This document shows, in pieces, positions 61,177 through 64,000 of a stretch of DNA of 64,000 nucleotides (position 1 is its first letter; every line of letters starts with the position of its first letter). The stretch covers positions 186,001 to 250,000 of the forward strand of contig NZ_QPJD01000010.1 of the NCBI RefSeq assembly GCF_003337375.1, read 5' to 3'. Both the position numbers and the translations under genes were made by a program. The notes under the pieces are model-generated. The model was given only the letters and a program-made list of their open reading frames with translations, had not been told where the DNA came from and ran no database searches. Source of the DNA: Paenibacillus prosopidis. Its GTDB lineage: Bacteria; Bacillota; Bacilli; Paenibacillales; Paenibacillaceae.

Positions 61177-61216
61177 AAGAGCATTTGCCGGTTAAATCCG
61201 GTGAGAGCTCTTTTTT
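61177..61216 (+). terminator. Terminator of the 6S RNA
   Basis: AAGAGC (61177-61182) and GCTCTT (61207-61212) with an inner CCGG/CCGG stem, then a run of T to 61216. Confidence 0.8.
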
Positions 61217-61278
61217 CATGGGACAAATCATGGTATCATATAGAGTAATGTACATAGATGCCGGAGGGGTGATCGTAG

Positions 61279-61668
61279 TTGTTGAAGCGGACCTTGATCG
61301 GGCTGCTGCGTAGTCAAGAACAGACTGGCGACAGAGCCAAGGATCCAATGCTCAAATCTCATTTCTATAAGCTGTCGAAAGACAAGGCTTGGGAAGAAGT
61401 GATATCCACTCTTAAGAAGATGCAAGGCTATAAGGTGCTTCATGAGGTGCAGTCGGTTGGGGAGATTGTACTGGAGAAACGAACGGCATTTGGAAGGACG
61501 ATGGACATTACGGTTTCCGTCATTAGTGTTAACCCGCTTCAATCTGCGGTCGATATTTATTCTGCATCCCGCGGCTCGTTAGGGGATCTTGGATCAAATT
61601 ACAGAGTTATTCTTGAACTGTACCGCACACTTGATAAGAAGCTTGCCGCATTTAAAGTAAATAGTTAA
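61279..61668 (+). CDS. DUF1499-like protein
   Basis: 129 residues from TTG 61279, with GGAGGGGTGATC just upstream. The C-terminal stretch VDIYSASRGSLGDLGSN matches the VDVRSxSRxGxxDxGxN signature of DUF1499; ISTLKKMQGYKVLHE and GEIVLEKRT precede it. Function unknown, cytosolic. Terminator with an inner repeat follows. Confidence 0.78.
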   Translation: MLKRTLIGLLRSQEQTGDRAKDPMLKSHFYKLSKDKAWEEVISTLKKMQGYKVLHEVQSVGEIVLEKRTAFGRTMDITVSVISVNPLQSAVDIYSASRGSLGDLGSNYRVILELYRTLDKKLAAFKVNS

Positions 61669-61676
61669 TACATAAC

Positions 61677-61713
61677 AAAGCGAGGAAGGATGTCCTTCAC
61701 TCGCTTTTGTTTG
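61677..61713. terminator. Bidirectional terminator
   Basis: AAAGCGAG (61677-61684) and CTCGCTTT (61700-61707) around GAAGGA/TCCTTC, followed by TGTTT; shared with the convergent tpx. Confidence 0.78.
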
Positions 61714-61747
61714 CAATATGTGAATAATTGAGCTTTGTTAATGGGGA

Positions 61748-62266
61748 CTATACAAGCGCTTTTACAGCGTTGATCGCTTGCTCATAGTTTGGATGCTCAG
61801 TCATTTCCGGTAAATATTCAACGTATTGAATTTTATCGTCAGCATCGACTACGAAGATCGAGCGTTGATCCAGACCTAGCTCTTTAATGTAAACGCCGTA
61901 CGATTCACCGAAGCTGTGCGTCTTGTAGTCAGACAACATAACAACCTTGTCGACGCCTGCAGCACCGCACCAGCGGGCTTGCGCGAACGGAAGGTCAACG
62001 CTGACAGTTAGAACAACAACGTTATCGCCAAGCGAGCCTGCAGCTTCGTTGAAACGGCGAGTTTGCGCATCGCAAACGCCAGTGTCGATGGAAGGGACAA
62101 CGCTAATTAATTTAATTTTACCGGAGTAGTCCTTCAAGGAAACAGTTTCCACCAACGATTTGTTTAAGGTGAAATCAGGAGCCTGATCTCCTGCTTTCAA
62201 TTCTGGTCCAACTAATGTGATCGGGTTACCTTTTAATGTGGCAACTCCATTACGTTCTTGTGTCAT
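61748..62266 (-). CDS. tpx: Thiol peroxidase (Tpx, atypical 2-Cys peroxiredoxin)
   Basis: 172 residues. Reduces hydroperoxides with thioredoxin. Peroxidatic Cys65 (PSIDTGVCDAQT) and resolving Cys100 (FAQARWCGAAG) have the Tpx spacing of 35. NPITLVGPELKAGDQAPDF is the normal N-terminal block. Cytosolic, monocistronic. GGAGGAAG lies upstream of ATG 62266. Confidence 0.95.
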   Translation of the reverse strand: MTQERNGVATLKGNPITLVGPELKAGDQAPDFTLNKSLVETVSLKDYSGKIKLISVVPSIDTGVCDAQTRRFNEAAGSLGDNVVVLTVSVDLPFAQARWCGAAGVDKVVMLSDYKTHSFGESYGVYIKELGLDQRSIFVVDADDKIQYVEYLPEMTEHPNYEQAINAVKALV

Positions 62267-62367
62267 GGATAAACTTCCTCCTCTAAATTGATTGGTTAAT
62301 ACCAGATTTATTATAATCGTAATGAAACGAGGTTGTCCAATTATTGGAGAGAAAAGGGGGAGAATAA

Positions 62368-63015
62368 ATGATTTTTTTACGATATGAAAGCTTTGGGTCC
62401 TATATTCGGTTGTTTCCTGTCACGACTGCGCTTATTGCCTTAAATATCGTTTATTTTATCGTAGCGGCATGGAGCGGTAATATGAATAACGTTTACCATG
62501 TAGTTGACTTCGGTGCTTTTGTCACTAAATATCCCGAAGATCCGTATGGTATGTTACAGCCGTGGCGGTATATAACGTCTATTTTTATGCATTCCGGGCT
62601 TGAGCATCTTCTTTACAATATGTTTGCGCTGCTCGTATTCGCACCGCCGTTAGAGCGTCTTATGAAATCTTCCAAATATGCCTTATTCTATTTGCTCTGC
62701 GGCATAGCAGGCAATGGAATGAGTGCGTTGGTGAATGTTGTTGAGCGGGATACCTTAACCCATGTCGGCGTAGGGGCTTCAGGGGCGATCTACGGCGTTT
62801 ACGGCGCGTTTTTATACATTTCTTTGTTCCGTAAGCCTCAGCTCGATGAGAGTTCGCGTAAAACAGTCTATACGATTTTGATTTTTGGGGTTATCTATTC
62901 TTTGCTTGTGCCGAGAGTCGATTTGTGGGCTCATATTGGAGGCGCGCTTGCGGGCTTCCTGCTCTACAATGTATTAGACCGCGCCAAAGCGCGGAGACAG
63001 CGCCGCCAGACATAA
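62368..63015 (+). CDS. Rhomboid family intramembrane serine protease
   Basis: 215 residues, six membrane helices. Catalytic Ser138 in GASGAIYG and His189 in AHIGG, plus His80-x3-Asn84 (HLLYN) for the oxyanion hole, are all present, so it should be active. No TPR or N-terminal domain (B. subtilis GluP/YqgP is longer). A LysR gene follows 34 bases later on the same strand. AAAGGGGGAG precedes the ATG. Confidence 0.92.
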   Translation: MIFLRYESFGSYIRLFPVTTALIALNIVYFIVAAWSGNMNNVYHVVDFGAFVTKYPEDPYGMLQPWRYITSIFMHSGLEHLLYNMFALLVFAPPLERLMKSSKYALFYLLCGIAGNGMSALVNVVERDTLTHVGVGASGAIYGVYGAFLYISLFRKPQLDESSRKTVYTILIFGVIYSLLVPRVDLWAHIGGALAGFLLYNVLDRAKARRQRRQT

Positions 63016-63049
63016 AAATTATTTATTTACGGGAGAGAAACCAACCGAT

Positions 63050-63955
63050 ATGGAACTTCGTCAGCTTCATTATTTCGTAAAAGTAGCAAAAAAAGAGCAT
63101 GTAACGCAGGCTGCGGAGGAGCTGCACGTTGCACAGTCGGCGGTAAGCCGTCAAATTCACCAGCTTGAGGAAGAGCTTGGCGTTAAATTATTTGTTCAGA
63201 AGGGGAGAAACCTGCAGCTTACTCCGGTTGGGCAATTGTTTCTGAAGCGCGTTGAAGTGATTTTGGCCGATTTGGAAAGGTCGGTTATTGAGATACATGA
63301 ATTTCTTGATCCCGAAAAAGGTGAGATAAGACTTGGTTTCCCGCATAGTCTGGGTATTTCATTAATACCCCAGGTTGTTGCGGCTTTCCGTAAGCAGCAT
63401 CCAAACGTAAAATTTCGATTCAAACAGGGCATGTATCCTACTCTCATTCGCGATATGATTAAGGGGGATATTGATCTTGCGTTTATTTCTCCTTTTCCTG
63501 ATGAGCATGAATTCGTGTGCGGTGAAGTGCTGCTAACGGAGGAGCTGTATGCGATATTACCGCCAGGGCATCGCTTCTCGGAAGAAGAGTCGATTAAGCT
63601 GCGGGAGCTGGAGGACGAGACCTTCGTACTGTTCAGCGAAGGATATTCGCTCCGTCCAATAGTTTGGGAGGCATGCCAGGAGGCTGGGTTTACGCCGAAG
63701 ATCGGTTTTGAAGGTGAAGAGACGGATACCATCCGCGGGTTGGTTGCAGCCGGGATGGGAGTAAGCTTGCTGCCGGAAATGGCCCTGCACTATACTGGAC
63801 CGCTTCAGCCGGCGAAGGTTAGGGTAACGGAGCCTCAAGTAACAAGAACAATCGGACTCATTAGACGTACAAATGAGAAGCTGCCGTTAGTGGCAAAGGT
63901 GTTTCACGCCTTCTTGCTTCGTTATTTTCAAGAACGTATTCAGGAGTCACAATAA
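63050..63955 (+). CDS. LysR family transcriptional regulator
   Basis: 301 residues: winged helix (3-60; ELRQLHYFVKVAKKEHVTQA, AQSAVSRQIHQLEEELG) and a periplasmic-binding-type effector domain (about 90-295). It resembles the GltR/GltC/YwbI group. Effector and targets unknown; LysR genes often regulate a divergent neighbour, but the neighbour here, the rhomboid gene, is upstream in the same direction. Weak GGGAGAG ribosome site. A hairpin follows at the window edge. Confidence 0.92.
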   Translation: MELRQLHYFVKVAKKEHVTQAAEELHVAQSAVSRQIHQLEEELGVKLFVQKGRNLQLTPVGQLFLKRVEVILADLERSVIEIHEFLDPEKGEIRLGFPHSLGISLIPQVVAAFRKQHPNVKFRFKQGMYPTLIRDMIKGDIDLAFISPFPDEHEFVCGEVLLTEELYAILPPGHRFSEEESIKLRELEDETFVLFSEGYSLRPIVWEACQEAGFTPKIGFEGEETDTIRGLVAAGMGVSLLPEMALHYTGPLQPAKVRVTEPQVTRTIGLIRRTNEKLPLVAKVFHAFLLRYFQERIQESQ

Positions 63956-63963
63956 TAAGAGGA

Positions 63964-64000
63964 GCAGTTCCGATGGTCATGATTGACCATGCGGCACTGC
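63964..64000 (+). terminator. Terminator after the LysR gene, cut by the window edge
   Basis: GCAGTTCCGATGGTCA (63964-63979) pairs with TGACCATGCGGCACTGC ending at 64000, with few mismatches; any T-run lies outside. Confidence 0.65.

Overview
The window is a chromosomal segment of a Gram-positive, endospore-forming type Bacillales bacterium, most probably Paenibacillaceae (Paenibacillus or a close relative). Pointers are the strong AGGAGG-type ribosome sites with frequent TTG/GTG starts, an SLH-domain surface protein, a YtpB-type tetraprenyl-beta-curcumene synthase, the hemE-hemH-hemY order of the coproporphyrin-dependent haem pathway, YtxH/DUF948, YitT, LtaS, CshA and a Gram-positive Pel locus. 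No tRNA, rRNA, CRISPR array, transposase or prophage block was seen. This is backbone sequence with several accessory cassettes.

Layout. 0-6.7 kb: a truncated unknown gene, AlkD-like DNA glycosylase, a Tet(L)-like efflux pump, a large SLH/Ig-like wall protein, DinB and YqkK-like genes. 6.7-10.4 kb: a tight minus-strand operon joining a K+ channel/RCK protein, an unknown 160-residue protein, a lipoprotein, a glutathionylspermidine-synthase-type ATP-grasp enzyme and a DUF350 membrane protein, with a repeated hairpin in the last intergenic space. 10.6-22 kb: mostly small housekeeping and stress genes (holin, CuA-type cupredoxin, Dabb, HepT-like, SufR-like regulator, DUF948-YtxH, MarR-EmrB pair, murI, M14 peptidase, a HesB-like protein with His in place of Cys, a PDZ-Lon protease). 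22-27.7 kb: a MITE-like repeat, LtaS, an RNA methyltransferase, an O-methyltransferase and an MFS pump.

27.7-40.2 kb is the most striking part: a seven-gene minus-strand exopolysaccharide operon, pelD-pelE-pelA(deacetylase)-pelF-pelG, ending with VTC polyphosphate-polymerase-like and DUF4956 genes. PelD carries an N-terminal sugar-nucleotide epimerase and keeps the c-di-GMP I-site RxxD next to a degenerate GGDEF. PelG is fused through an extra membrane segment with a lipobox to a CotH-type kinase domain. A divergent secreted TIM-barrel-like gene may supply the hydrolase that the deacetylase-only PelA lacks.

40.2-64 kb returns to backbone: hemEHY, CapA-like, GDPD, DUF92, PepF with two plausible start sites, cold-shock protein, YebC family, efflux, sesquarterpene synthase, pfkA, secreted glycoside-hydrolase-like protein, YitT, CshA, DUF624, a probable 6S RNA with its own promoter and terminator, DUF1499-like, thiol peroxidase, rhomboid protease and a LysR regulator. 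Function assignments rest on recognised motifs and family knowledge; no database search was run.
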